Shown here: piece after piece, positions 10,741 through 21,800 of the stretch
Numbering within the stretch: the stretch's first letter is position 1
Layout: every line of letters starts with the position of its first letter
Source of the DNA: Welwitschia mirabilis
Taxonomy: Eukaryota; Gnetophyta; Gnetopsida; Welwitschiales
DNA length: 64,000 nucleotides
Reading direction: 5' to 3'
Assembly: GCA_051453625.1 (NCBI GenBank)
Contig: JBOZIK010000001.1
Location: forward strand, 5,874,382-5,938,381
Translations under genes and position numbers: made by a program
The notes under the pieces: model-generated
Seen by the model: only the letters and a program-made list of their open reading frames with translations
Database searches by the model: none
What the model was told of the DNA's origin: nothing

Positions 10741-13700
10741 TAAAAAATGATTTTATTCTAGAATTGTAGAGGAATAGAAAGCATCCATTATATTTTCCAT
10801 TTACGGTCCATTATTATGAAAATAAAAATAGAAATATGTCTTTTATAGGAAACAAAAATGAATGAGGAAAAGCTCTAAAATTTTAATTCTAAAGGAAATT
10901 AACAAATAATATCTATTCTAGCAAGAGGAAACAAAGGAGGGCTAATGGTCATTTGGAGAAAATAAAAAGTTACTATAGTAAAGAAATTAGAGTAGCACAT
11001 CACAGTAGACTGGTAAAAAAATAAGGGAATATTATGAATAACAAATTTCTATGGTCTACAAACTTAGAAGCAAAGAATTAATTGTCTAAATAGAGTGGAA
11101 AACGATTTAAGCCAAAATTATATCATTATTGGAGACTCTAACCAAGTGTTGGGACTTCACAAAAAGAAGGAAGGTTCCTTATGTTATAACTAAGGTATGG
11201 AAGAATTTACAAAGTGGTTGCAGATACATAACCTTATACATATTCATGTTTATGGAGCCAAATACTCATGAAGTAATCTACATGTAGGTAGCAATAAAAT
11301 TTTCTCTCTAATTGATCATTGTCATATTACTCCTAATTTAATAAATTTCTTCAAGCTTGAATCTCTACCTTGATTTCATTCTAATCATAGACCACTATTT
11401 TTTCAGAATAATTCTACTATTCAAACAAGTAAATATTTAGATTTAAAGTGAGTTTATTGAATGAGCTAAATATATTAGATGTTATTAAATTAATTTGGCA
11501 AACTGAAATAATAGGCACTTCTTCTCATATTTTCAATAAAAAATTGGCTTTGTTAACACATAGCTTAAAATACATATGTAGAGATCTGCAAATAAAATTT
11601 AAAATCATTGAAAAATAAAAATAAGTCAAATTAATAGAGTCGCAAAATCAAAATGAGCATAGAGGAATCATTATCCCTAAAGAAAAACATCTTCTTACAA
11701 AACTTCATATTATGGAATTGAAAGAACAATTATACTGAAAACAAAGATCAAGAAACAAATGGCTAAGAGAGGGAGATAAGAATACTTGCTACTTTTTTCA
11801 AGTGGCCAAAAACCATAAAATATCTAATAAGATTCATCTACAACATCAAAGAAAAGCTAAAACACAACATGAAAGAAACAAGGAGTATGCACATCAATTT
11901 AAACAATATTTTTCTCAAATATTTGACTCAAAACTAGTTGATATTAAAGGAATTCCTATAGGATAAAAAATTTCTTGTGCTCATTAAAAATTAATGGAGG
12001 AACCATTCTCAGAGAAGGAGATTTGAAATGCAATTAAAGACATAAGAAATAATAAGGCCCTAAGCCTAGATGGATTTCTAGTGAAATTTTACAAATTTAT
12101 TAGAGTATTATCAAAAAATACTACATTGCTCTAGCTATTGAGATATTTCAAAAAGATAAGTACTTCATTCTAATGAAGGACACATTAATCTATCTTATTC
12201 CAAAAAAGAAAATTGTAGTTCAAGTTCAAGATTACAGGCTAATAATTTTATGTAATATTTCATATAAAATTATCTCTAAAATTAGGCAAAAGAATTGGCC
12301 ACCATTCTCCTAGATATTATCTCATCATCACAAGTAGTTTCATAAAATAAAGTTTTATACATAACAACATCTTATTAGCAAATGAAATTATTCAAGCAAA
12401 CTTTAAAGACAACTCTTATTCATATTATTCAATCTAAGGGGATTCACTAATAGATTTATTTCCTTTGTACAATTTACTTTTATAGCCATTCATTTTTTAA
12501 TAATTGTTAGTGGTAGAAGATTTGAGTACTTTCAGCCAAAAGCTGGCCTAAGACAAGGAGATCCCCTCTTCCCTCTTCTTTTTATTATGGTAATGAATAC
12601 TCTTATCCATTTAATCTAGAGAAAGTTAATTGAACCATCTCTAAGTATTCCAAGTACCCCTTTATTCCAATTTGCAGATGATATTTTATTATGCTTGGAT
12701 TTGAATGTATTGACTGCACACAAAGTTAAAAACACTCTCTTACAATTATCCTCTAGAACAAGTCTATCAATTAATTGGAAGAAATCTAAAGTATTTTTTT
12801 GTTAATTCTTCACAAACTAGAAGACAGAGAATTTTGTAGTTTTTAAACTACATTGAAGGAAAATTACTGGATAAATATCTAGGTGCACCATTCCTCTCTG
12901 ATTAGTCTCAAGCAAATTTATGAAAGAAAACTATCAAAAAGGTATGTAATAAAAAATTGAATTGGCAAAATCACTTTCTCAGTAGCGTAGGAAAGATTCT
13001 TCTAGCTAAAGTTTGCCTTATATCAATGCCCATACACTCAACCTCTTGCATGCTAATGCCCATAAAATTTTCAGAAACCATTAATAAGATTATTCAAAAC
13101 TTTGTGTGATTTGGAGTTAAAGGAAAACAATGTTTGCATCTTATTAAATTTCAAAAAATTACCATTCCCAAATTAGCAGATGGGTTGAGACTAAAAACTA
13201 TGGTTCTTAATCAGACAATGTTCACCAAAATGGCTAGCAAGTATTATCTTGAATTAGAAATTCCATGAATAAAGTTTTGCAGAGGAAAATGTGGTATAAA
13301 TTTATGGGAAGGATCACCAACGTAAAAAGCCATGTCGAAGACAACACTATAATTTTGGCTAGTCTTAACCAGTCAAAATTTTAGTATAGACAATGTGCCA
13401 ATGAAGAACAAAAGAATATCAGCAAAGAAAATAAATGAGGAACAATTTGAACATGATAAAAATAGGAAAAATATCTAGAAATTACATATCCTGAAAAAAG
13501 TTAAGGTATTTTCTTGACTTATTTTCACCAAAAAACTGCCCACAAATATTAAGCTTTAGCAAAAAGGCTTTAGAATTAACTGAGATTGATTCTTACATGA
13601 AGAAGAAAGAGAGGATATTAGTCATCTCTTTTTACATTATTCATTTACAACAAAGAGTTTTTAGAAGTTTTAAATATCACTGATTGATTCACTAAAAGAT

Positions 13701-13742
13701 TTTTTTTACATTAGACAAACAAAAAAGATTTAAACTGGCTTT
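10741..13742 (+). pseudogene. LINE ORF2: endonuclease and reverse transcriptase
   Basis: Endonuclease remnants are NYIIIGDSNQVLG at about 11120-11150 (the GDFN motif, F changed to S) and HSNHRPLFF at about 11380-11400 (SDH changed to SNH). The link REGDKNTCYFFQVAKNHK starts at about 11770. RT motifs follow: LIYLIPKKK and VQDYRLIILCNISYKIISKI at about 12190-12285, PKAGLRQGDPLFPLLFIMVMN at about 12535-12600, and the catalytic FADD at 12671-12682, which is intact. The post-RT part (SSVGKILLAKVCLISMPIHS, then PKLADGLRLKTMVLNQTMFTKMA) ends near 13320. Stops and frameshifts abound. The enzyme nicks target DNA and reverse-transcribes the element RNA from that nick. Confidence 0.85.
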
Positions 13743-13842
13743 NNNNNNNNNNNNNNNNNNNNNNNNNNNNNNNNNNNNNNNNNNNNNNNNNNNNNNNNNN
13801 NNNNNNNNNNNNNNNNNNNNNNNNNNNNNNNNNNNNNNNNNN

Positions 13843-14833
13843 CTGCTATCATCAACATTATTCTCATTATTCCTTGTTATACTAAAAAGGAATTCCTTTT
13901 TTTTCTAGTGCCTCTTTTTGTGTTTAGAAATTTATTTGCTATATAACCAAATCCTTTACATGAGTAGCATTGGATTTCTTTATCTTTTTCTTGCTCCTTT
14001 CTGTATTTTAGATGGCTTCTTTTCAGATTTCTAATTAACTCATCTTTCTTTTCTTTATATGTAGAAACTTCCTGAATCTTATGACTAGGAGAGCCACTTT
14101 ATCATCATTCAAGTCCTCATCTGACCTTTTAGACTTGTATTCTTCCTGCATACAATTCAAGGTAATACTTTTCTTCTTATCTTTAAGAAATTTAAGTTCA
14201 TAGATCTGTAGATTACCTTCTAGTTATTCTATTACTATTTTATTTATGTTCTTATTATCCTCAATGGTCATGAATTTTGTTTCAAATCTCTTTGATAAAG
14301 ATCTTGATACCTTTCTAACTACTTTTCCTTCATTCAACCATTCTCTAAGACTTTCCATAGAGTTTATAATATCAGTGAGTTTTGTAAAGAACTCTTGCAA
14401 AGTCTTCTCCTTATTCATATGGATGTTTTTAGGTTTAGAAATTAACATTTAAAGTTTTACTTTCTTACAATTCCTTTGTCTTCTACCTCAAGAATATTCC
14501 AAGCCTCCTTTGCATAAATGCAATTTACTATACATTTAAAATCATCTGTATAGACTGCATAAAATATTACATTAAGAGCACGAGTACCTGTGATGACTTT
14601 GATTTTATCAGTGGTAGTCTATTGATGTCAAGATTTGGGAACTAAAGTGGTATTACAGTTAACATCCATTTTTGATAACATAGGAAGAAAATAACCCTCA
14701 TAGATAACTTCTTCTATATCAGTGTATAGGGATCTAAGAAAATTTTTCATTCTAGCTTTCTAGTATACATTGTTTGATCTATCAAACATGAGTGGATGAC
14801 TGGTGAAAAAACTATCAGATGGATTACTTATTG
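13843..14833 (-). pseudogene. Ty1/copia gag (UBN2 family), copy 3
   Basis: This is the same Gag family as 1188-2650 and 2922-3742. From the right it reads SNPSDSFFTSHPLMFDRSN and then KARMKNFLRSLYTDIEEVIYEGY. The block at 14224-14448 follows (LQEFFTKLTDIINSMESL, VVRKVSRSLSKRFETKFMTIEDNKNIN). A decayed zinc knuckle at about 13930-13970 (C-Y-S-C-K-G-F-G-Y-I-A-N-K-F) has lost its His and last Cys. The first codon is ATA where ATG is expected. The left end is cut by the N gap against the LINE. Confidence 0.85.
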
Positions 14834-14882
14834 TAGGGTTCTAAAGTTTAGATTGGTTAAAATATAAAAAAATACTTAACTT

Positions 14883-14895
14883 AGCTCTGATACCA
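14883..14895 (-). other. primer-binding site for initiator tRNA-Met (copy 3)
   Basis: A perfect TGGTATCAGAGCT on the minus strand, two bases from the LTR that starts at 14898. Confidence 0.9.
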
Positions 14896-14897
14896 AT

Positions 14898-16326
14898 TGA
14901 TAGAATCGAGAATCCTAAAGGAGGGATGAATAGATTCTTTTAAAAAATTAAACAAAATAAACTAAACAAACTCATGATATATTAAAAGCTTGCTAAAAAT
15001 AATTTGCTAATAAATTTATGCATGCAAAGAAAAGCTAAAAGTATTTAAAGTAACAAAACCAACTAAAAACATAAAATATAAAATAGATGCATGTAGGATC
15101 TATAGTAGTTTGGAAAACCCCATATTCCACTCTTGATGATCAACTTATTACTAAGCTTAATTTGGATCTTCATTATTCCTCCCAGTATTATAGGTTCACT
15201 TGTAACCTTTATGAATAAACTTTTCTAAGTTTAGTCTCAACCTTGAATAGACTTTTCTAGGCTTAGTATCAACCTTTAAATAAACTTTTTTAGGCTTAGT
15301 CTTAAACTTTAAATGTATTTTTTAAGGCTAAGTCTCAATCTTTCACAATGTAAGATAGTGAAGGAATATGTTAAGATTCATAGATATCACTCATTCTTTA
15401 GTACAATAGTTTTGATGGAGCTATTCTCCTATAGATAATATAAAAAATAAAGTACTAATTTGATATTAAATACACAGGTATAACAAATGATAGATCTTCC
15501 TTAGTCAGGATCATAAAGTTAAGATGCTACAGTAAAATATCCAGTATTAAGTCCTTTGGTCAAGATTCAAAAAATATTAAAAAAAGTTAATTTGATCATC
15601 TCTTTCTTGGCTATTTACATTGAAAGGCTTTTAGGGTTCATTACATTTAAAAATACACTTTCAATAACTATAAACAATTAGAAAATAACTATCTAGTGGA
15701 TACATAATGGATACAAATTAGATAGAAAATTTTAGTTCCATTCTGGCTGATTAATCCCTTAAAAGTTGAATTAATTTTGTCTAATGCTGTAACTTATACA
15801 AGTTGCCTAATTGAAGTTTTTTGTCGTCCTAGTTTCTTATAGCTCCACATCCAATTGACCTCTTAGGTCTAGTTAACTCCATCTGGTCACTTGTAATTCT
15901 GTCTGGTTAGTCACTAGTCTTGATAAAAGTTCATTTCAATTTCCTACATTAGGTCTAGTCAACCACTTTAGGTATCTCATTGAATCGATGATGATCGGCT
16001 CAGGGATAATAGCTACATAGTGCTCAAGTTCAGTCAATCCTTTAAAGGTTCTGTTAATCCCTTGACAATCAGTTTAGAAGTATTGCTCTTAGGCACATAA
16101 ATCTAGTTGACTTCATCATAGGTCTAGTCAATCCCTTATCATTTAGTTTAAGGATACTATTTTCAAGATCATAGGTCTGATTGATCCCATCAAAAATATG
16201 GTTAACCCCTCTAAATTTAGTTCATTTATGAGAGTATTTTTAAGGTGTAGTTAATCCCTTAAAAGTTTGGTCGACCCCTAAAAAGGATAAGTGAACTTAA
16301 TAGGTTTCTAGTAATCTGATTTTGGC
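14898..16326 (-). repeat. copia LTR, about 1.43 kb (same family as 3808-5161)
   Basis: It starts TGATAGAATCGAG and follows the LTR at 3808 in order. Shared parts are the GGAAAACCCCAT block near 15110, the AGGCTTAGTxTCAACCTTxxA repeats at 15220-15350, and the GTCAA/GTCGACC motif tract at about 15770-16280. Many former GTCGAC motifs here are GTTAAC/GTCAAT, so this copy is more eroded. The right end near 16326 is inferred, and it abuts the LTR of another copia. Confidence 0.75.
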
Positions 16327-16547
16327 ATTCATGGCTTTAGCATATATGAGCCTAATGTGATAGGCTTTATTTATACAAATAAGAATAGCTAATTATGGTA
16401 ATTCTAATAATAGAGATAAAATCAAGGGAGTATTACAAGAAAAATCTTATTAGAGATTTTTCTTGGTTTATTTAGTACATACTTAAAATAGGAAAATACT
16501 AAGTATAGAAGAACTATTATAAAACTTTTTAACATCATATTCTAATA
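16327..16547 (-). repeat. 3' LTR fragment of the copia at 16557-17380
   Basis: On the minus strand, a short purine run GAAGGGGA at about 16551-16558 follows the pol C-terminus. After it comes TATTAGAATATGATG, a typical degenerate TGTTAGAATATTATG copia LTR start. The segment includes TTTTCTTGTAATACTCCCTTG and GTATAAATAAAGCC. It includes a perfect 11-base hairpin at 16437-16464. The end facing 16327 is truncated by the neighbouring LTR. Confidence 0.6.
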
Positions 16548-16556
16548 GTCCCCTTC

Positions 16557-17380
16557 ATGATGTCAATCTATTTTATTCCAAGGATATTTCTAAATGCAAT
16601 GAATTTGAATATTCCTAAAGATTTAGTAAAGATATCAGCAATTTCATCATCTATTCTACACTGCTATATGCTAATGAATTTTTGTTCGATCAATTCACAT
16701 ATATGGAAGTATTTGATTTCTATATGTTTGATTCTAGAATGCTGTACTGGATTCTATGCCATCGCTATTGCTGATGTATTATTATAATAAATGATATTTG
16801 GTAGTTTTTATGTAAATCCCATTTCAGTAAGAAGATTGAATATCCATATGAGTTGTCGACATGCATCTGAGGGTGCAATAAATTTTGCTTCAACTGATGA
16901 AAGTAAAATTGAGTTTTGCTTTTTACAACTCCATGATATTAAGAAATACTCAAAGAAAAAACAATGGCCTAAATTAGATTTTTTATCATCTTGACATCCT
17001 TCCCTGTTAGCATCAGTATATTTGTGAATCACATAATTCCCACTATTTTTATAATATTGTAAACCATAGCCTTGTGTACTTTTGACGTACCTAAGAACAT
17101 GTCTTGTTGCCTTCTAATAAGCTATTATTGTCTCTTGCATAAATCGAGACTAAAAACTGACACTAAATTGTATATCAAATTGAGTAATGACTAGATATAA
17201 TAAGCTTCCAATAAGTGACTTGTAAAGTCCTTCTTGAGCTTGATATTTTAAGGAAGTGGTGAGAATGCAGGATTACATTCTGTCATATTGAATTTTCTAA
17301 GTAGGTTCTTGGTAAACTTTGTTTGATGTAGATACATCCCATCTGAATGATTAGTGAGTTGAAATCTAATAAATATTGAC
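16557..17380 (-). pseudogene. Ty1/copia RT C-terminus and RNase H
   Basis: Reading leftwards from 17345, the translation runs GMYLHQTKFTKNLLRKFNMTECNP, then SRFMQETIIAY-stop-KATRHVLRYVKSTQGYGLQYYK. It continues through 17032-16808, the RNase H with YTDANREGCQDDKKSN, ISWSCKKQ, LLSSVEAKFIAPSDACRQLIW. The tail at 16790-16560 is NNTSAIAMA-stop-NPVQHSRIKHIEIKY and DDEIADIFTKSLG. RNase H removes RNA from the cDNA hybrid. This belongs to a different copia lineage from the gag copies. Only the 3' third of the element remains, cut upstream by the gypsy LTR at 17390. Confidence 0.9.
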
Positions 17381-17389
17381 ATAAGCCTT

Positions 17390-18114
17390 TTCTAAGGGTG
17401 TTATCCTCCATGTCATCACCACGACATGAACAATGGATGAACTATCATATCCTTTTTCATTTACACAATGGTTAGGATAACATCTAAAATAACCGACTTA
17501 TTTTCATCCATTTCTTTAAGTGTGTTTTTTTAGTGAATTTTGAGTGATGGTTTCACCTTTGAAGTTGTATAAGTAAATCCCCTCTTTGACTCTCCTATTC
17601 ATCTTTACTTATACTAGACATTCTCATGATAGAAGATTGAAGGGCCAGAGATCTATCTCGAAAGTTGTAAAAAGATGTTCCCTTGGTGAAGGGTTGTACA
17701 TTCTTCATTGAGGCAGGTTGTACATTCTTCATTGAGGCTCATTTATTTTGTAACCCAAATGCTAGTTCTAATTTAATATAAAACTCTGTTTCATTCGTGT
17801 ATTTTAGTTCTATTATATTTTCCTTATGGTTTATGTTGTCCTTCATCCAGTGATAGTCTCATTGATGATATAGGTCTTAAGGGAAAGTAGTTTTAGATTC
17901 ATTTCTACATCTAAGTCTAGTTGCACTCATGTCATATTGCATCTTTAATTTTATGCATTGTTCCTGATTTTCAATTACCATATTCTCTAGAAATCAATTC
18001 TCATTCTTCTCTCATAAGTCTTCTGTGAGTTACAACATTTGGGTTACTTTTCTTCATACTAGAGTATGTGTTTTACAATATATATATATATATATATATA
18101 CATGCACCAAAACA
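17390..18114 (+). repeat. 5' LTR of the gypsy element, 5'-truncated
   Basis: It aligns with 23740-24717 and 35250-35984. Shared blocks are the ATCCTCCATGTCATCxCC start, ACATTCTCATGATAGAAGATTGAAGGG, CCTTGGTGAAGGG, AATATAAAACTCT (a possible TATA box near 17775-17787) and the CTCTTCTAAGTCTTCTxTGGGTTACAACATTTG region. A 17-base duplicate, GGTTGTACATTCTTCATTGAGGC, occurs at about 17693 and 17717. A (TA)n run at 18080-18100 lies just before the end. The first 300 or so bases of U3 are missing. Confidence 0.75.
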
Positions 18115-18117
18115 TCT

Positions 18118-18134
18118 TGGCACTATTACTGGGG
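18118..18134 (+). other. primer-binding site for tRNA-Asp (deaminated)
   Basis: TGGCACTATTACTGGGG stands where Athila-type elements carry TGGCGCCGTTGCCGGGG, the complement of the tRNA-Asp 3' end. All five differences are C-to-T or G-to-A, four of them at CpG. It sits three bases after the LTR end and is followed by AAGGC. Confidence 0.75.
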
Positions 18135-19334
18135 AAGGCTGCTAAGGAACATAAGGATTATTGTCATTCAGATGAGTAGATTAGATTTTCATTTGGTTAT
18201 TTATCTGTAGCAATGTTATATTTTTCACTTAGGACTCATAGGTTTTCTCTTTTTAGTTTTTGATTTTTCTCAATTAGTAATAATAGTTTGTCATCCTCTT
18301 TGTTGTCCCCATAACATTGAGAATGATGATACAAATCTTTTAGTCTACTTTCTATGTGTGAATTTTTCTTTCAGTCTTGATTTTAGTAGTAAAATAACCA
18401 TAATCTCCTCTATTGTCTTCATCACATAGTGGATGATAGCCTTAAATTTTAGTTTTCTATTTTTATATTACAACAATTGTTAGTTTAGTAATAATTAGTT
18501 TTTCTCATTCCTATGGTCAAAAGGATGATAGTCTCTGTGTATATTTTTAGCTTTTAGATTTCTACGTACATTTTTATTTTTTGTTTCTACTTTTTGATTT
18601 TGTTGTTCTCTCTATCATCCTCATGATAGATGAATGAATGTTAGTTATTTTTAATTTTGTTTTCTATTGTTTTTTATTTGAAGGAGGTAATGATATAGTC
18701 AATTCAAGAAGGAAAATTAGAAAAAAGAGATCTAATATAAGAAACACATTAGAGAAGGATTGGTTAACCTCAAATTGAAGTTAGGAATACAATCCCCAAG
18801 TGTGTACAATATCATTTTGAGTTTATTTTTCTTTGAATCCAATTCCATGAAAAAATTTTTTTCTTAGAAGATGATAGCCATTGTACATTTGTTTTTGAGT
18901 GTTAAGGATCTAGAAAATTTTTGATAAAAAAATAAAAAATCAAAGAAAGTAGAGCTTGATCCTCACTATATACTTATCTTCATCTTGAATTAGATTCTCT
19001 TATTCCATTCTTCTCAATTACTTTAATAACTAGTGATAAAAGAATCCTTGGCAAATTCTTACTAAATAAAGGAGAACATTAAAAAATTTTAAGAATAACA
19101 ATGAGAAAATACTTTAAGAGATTTTTTCAAAAAGAGAAAAAACAACATAAAATGGTAGGAATTGGAATCCTTCCTCTTTTTAACCTTCTTATTTTTCCCC
19201 CTCTTCATTTCAAACTTCATATAGAAATGACAATGAAAATTTTTCACATTTTAGGAATTCCACCTCATTTAAACAAACTTCTTGTAATAATTTTTTATCA
19301 ATCCCATCCATATCCCATTAATTAATATGACAAA
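18135..19334 (+). other. gypsy leader region
   Basis: This is about 1.2 kb of AT-rich sequence rich in TCATCC and GATGATA words, as in the LTR. An open but unremarkable 74-codon frame at 19101-19325 shows no domain and low-complexity composition. This is the expected place for the untranslated leader and gag start. No Gag motif can be defended. Confidence 0.45.
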
Positions 19335-20346
19335 TAACCATATTCCATGAACTACTATGAGAAAGAAGATGATTCAATAAAAGGAATAATTGATGAAATA
19401 ATAAAGAGACAAGAAAATACCAATAAAAACCTAGAAAATTTGGTTAAAATATTACAACAGATACTATTACAAAATTAAGATTATCTTATTATACAACATC
19501 CTCAAATCTATCCTACTTCATCCTACCTTGAGGAAATGAAGAAAACTTAGGAAAAAATGATAAAAATTCTTTCTTTGAAATAGAAGATGAAATTTTAAAT
19601 AAAACTTCAACATCCTACTCATTAGGAGATGAGAAAAGGGGAGATAATAATAATTCAACTCAATCTTTTGATAATATGGATGAGGATGACCATTTATTAG
19701 ATGATGATATTAAGGTATTTAGTTATGTCTCTGTGATCCATTCACTACTAGATAATCTAGATGATGAATCCACTTATGGAAGATCTAAAAATTTTTAATC
19801 TATAATAGACATGATGATCGGATTTTTTCTTCTAATGAATTTAACAAATTAAAAAATAATAACATGTAATAAGATGATGAAAATGACGAATAAGATGATG
19901 ATGATGATGATATTGAAATATTAGATCATATCCTTGATTTTTACTTACTTTGTGATGAGTATGAAAGATTTTAATCTTTAAAAAAAATTTAACTTATGAG
20001 AATAAGGGAGAATTTAAGTGATGAAATAAAATCAATGAGAAATTTACATCATAGAGGAATTTATCCACTATTGTTGTTTAGATGATAGTTTAAGATGAAA
20101 GTCAATAATAACAACTCAATAACTAAAAATGAGGAATGCAGTTTAGACTTAACAGAATTATTCAACAAAAAGGAAGAAGAGTAAACTCAAGAAATATCAA
20201 AATACCTTTCATCACATAATAAAGACAATGATAAATTTCCTTTCCATAATCTTTTTAATGGTCCTTTTCATGAATCCACCAACTTAGAAAAGAAAAATAA
20301 TCCTCAACAAAATAAAAAAGAAGAGCAAGACCTAATCAATGATATC
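19335..20346 (+). pseudogene. acidic, Asp/Asn-rich private ORF of the gypsy element
   Basis: Several open segments alternate with stops. They are EKEDDSIKGIIDEIIKRQENTNKNLENLV (about 19350-19440, coiled-coil-like), an uninterrupted acidic frame at 19532-19798 with DNMDEDDHLLDDDIK and LLDNLDDES, and a third around 20100-20345 ending in NPQQNKKEEQDLINDI. The coiled-coil piece recalls the linker of Athila Gag, but no zinc knuckle is present. The function is unknown. A 10-N gap follows at 20347. Confidence 0.5.
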
Positions 20347-20424
20347 NNNNNNNNNNTGAGAGGAATAAATAAGAATCAATTGAAAATTAAATAAACTTAA
20401 TAGAGTATATACTTATAAATTTAA

Positions 20425-20670
20425 ATGAAAAATAACAAACTTAAAGAGTCTCTACATGTTTTTCCATCTCTTTCACTTGTACTTCCATGCAAAACCTCAA
20501 ACAACATCCCTCCTTCTACTTCTACTTCTACATTATCTTGTGATCTTAATAATGATAACCTCTCTCCGTTTATCCTGTTTGAACATTTAAGTAATTCTTT
20601 AAGTCACATCCCTCTTCTTGAATTTAATGAAATGCATCACCTTGAGGAGTCTACTCCAAAAATCTCTTAA
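20425..20670 (+). CDS. short Ser/Thr-rich ORF inside the gypsy element
   Basis: This is an 81-codon ATG-to-TAA frame without interruptions. The sequence is Leu/Ser/Pro-rich with a PPSTSTSTLSCDLNNDN stretch and the tail EFNEMHHLEESTPKIS. It resembles no domain I know. Its place between the acidic ORF and the conserved 20881 ORF suggests one long ancestral frame broken into pieces. It is listed as coding only because it is open; expression is doubtful. Confidence 0.35.
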   Translation: MKNNKLKESLHVFPSLSLVLPCKTSNNIPPSTSTSTLSCDLNNDNLSPFILFEHLSNSLSHIPLLEFNEMHHLEESTPKIS

Positions 20671-20880
20671 ACATTTGTCTTTTAAAACTTCATGTGCTAT
20701 AAAAAGTAACATCTTTTCCTCTTTTGCAAATTTAACTCTACCTTGTGCTTGTAATGATTATCCTTTTTAAAAAAAAGACTTGGAATAGGTAAATCATATC
20801 TTCTTGATTCAAATCCATGCTTAGACTTAAATTTTAAAAAGCTTCTTAGGTACTTTAAACCTATCTTAATCACTTAATCA

Positions 20881-21560
20881 ATGGAGTTTCTTTCAAATCG
20901 TTGGATCTCAAATTATACCATTAATGCCTCCCATGCTCAAAATCAAGCTTTGAATGCAATTTATGTTTTAAATCCTTTATATTATGAATTTAATAAGAGA
21001 TTATTTTTCCATGAGTTATATGAATTTTTTATCTCTTATATTATTGCTAAATCTTATAAAGATAAAATGTCATGTGATTATGATAAATGAAAAAAGTTTT
21101 ATTTCTATAATGAAAATCTATGTCTTGAATCAAATAATAGAAAACTTCTTAATCTTACTAGGAATTCTAAAGAGTCCTCAAGATCTTCTTGCATGCTTTT
21201 TTTGAGTATCTGCTCGCATGTATTTTATAATGATGATTATTATTCACAATGTTTTCATAAGAGATTATTTATCGATAACACTTATCACTTCTTTACCTCT
21301 TATTTGAATTTTTAAATTTGTGCTATCAAAGTTTTATCATTCTATTCTTTCTTCCTCCAATTGATTATTATTATACACCTTTATGTTTTATCAATGGTGA
21401 ATATCTGGTTTCAGCCTTATTTTTTTGAAATATTGCAATATCCTAAGATTATGGCCCTCAAACAATCTTTCTTTCTTTTCAATAAAATTATTAAAAAGAT
21501 TTTAAGATTTGAATAAAATTTATTTTTATTTTGCTTTGGTATTTGCTTTTGGTTTCATGA
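20881..21560 (+). pseudogene. conserved unknown ORF of the gypsy family, copy 1
   Basis: The frame is open from the ATG at 20881 to a TGA at 21088, then continues in frame past it. It carries ASHAQNQALNAIYVLNPLYYEF, KRLFFHELYEFFIS, then YNENLCLESNNRKLLNLTRN, SKESSRSSCMLFLS and RLFIDNTYHFFTSYLNF. The same words appear at 32407-32820 (YHEFDKKLFFHKLYESFISD, PYFLIENSYLELNDR) and at 27401-27640, and in inverted form at 24840-27300. I do not recognise the protein. It precedes the integrase C-terminal domain in all plus-strand copies. Confidence 0.6.
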
Positions 21561-21800
21561 TTGTTATGCTTTTTTGTTTTTTATCTTTATTTTAAGTAAT
21601 AAATTAATCTCTAGATGTTTAGGTCCTTACCTTATTAAGAAAGTACATTTTAAATAGATCTATTAAAATTTCTAACTTAACCATTAAAGAAATTTAGAAA
21701 GTTAATGGACAAAGGTTGAAAATATATGAGTAACCTTCTAATGTCAACATGATAGAAGCGCTAGCCTTATAGGTTCCCATTGATGAGGAGAGCTTATTAC
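21561..21800 (+). pseudogene. gypsy integrase C-terminal domain, copy 1
   Basis: ILSNKLISRCLGPYLIKKVH is followed, after a broken stretch, by K-V-N-G-Q-R-L-K-I-Y-E at about 21698-21730. This is the terminal SRW-GP-(x)-VNGQRLKxY signature of plant Ty3/gypsy integrases, which helps bind target DNA. The catalytic core that should precede it (a DDE fold) is absent. Confidence 0.75.

Larger units (their letters stand above)
9562..13742 (+). mobile_element. L1-type LINE, degenerate, 3' end lost in N gap
   Basis: The order is DUF4283-type ORF1 (9562-10260), spacer, then an ORF2 with apurinic endonuclease, reverse transcriptase and the post-RT region (about 10740-13740). This is the plan of plant L1 elements, which move by target-primed reverse transcription in the nucleus. 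No LTR flanks it. The poly(A) end and any target-site duplication would lie in or beyond the gap at 13743-13842, so they cannot be checked. Sequence at 9301-9561 may be its leader. Confidence 0.85.

Noticed and set aside
16791-16994. 67-codon plus-strand frame
   Set aside because: Antisense of a well-supported copia RNase H on the minus strand.
18080-18100. (TA)n run as a strong promoter or origin
   Set aside because: Simple microsatellite at the LTR end; the likelier TATA box lies near 17775.
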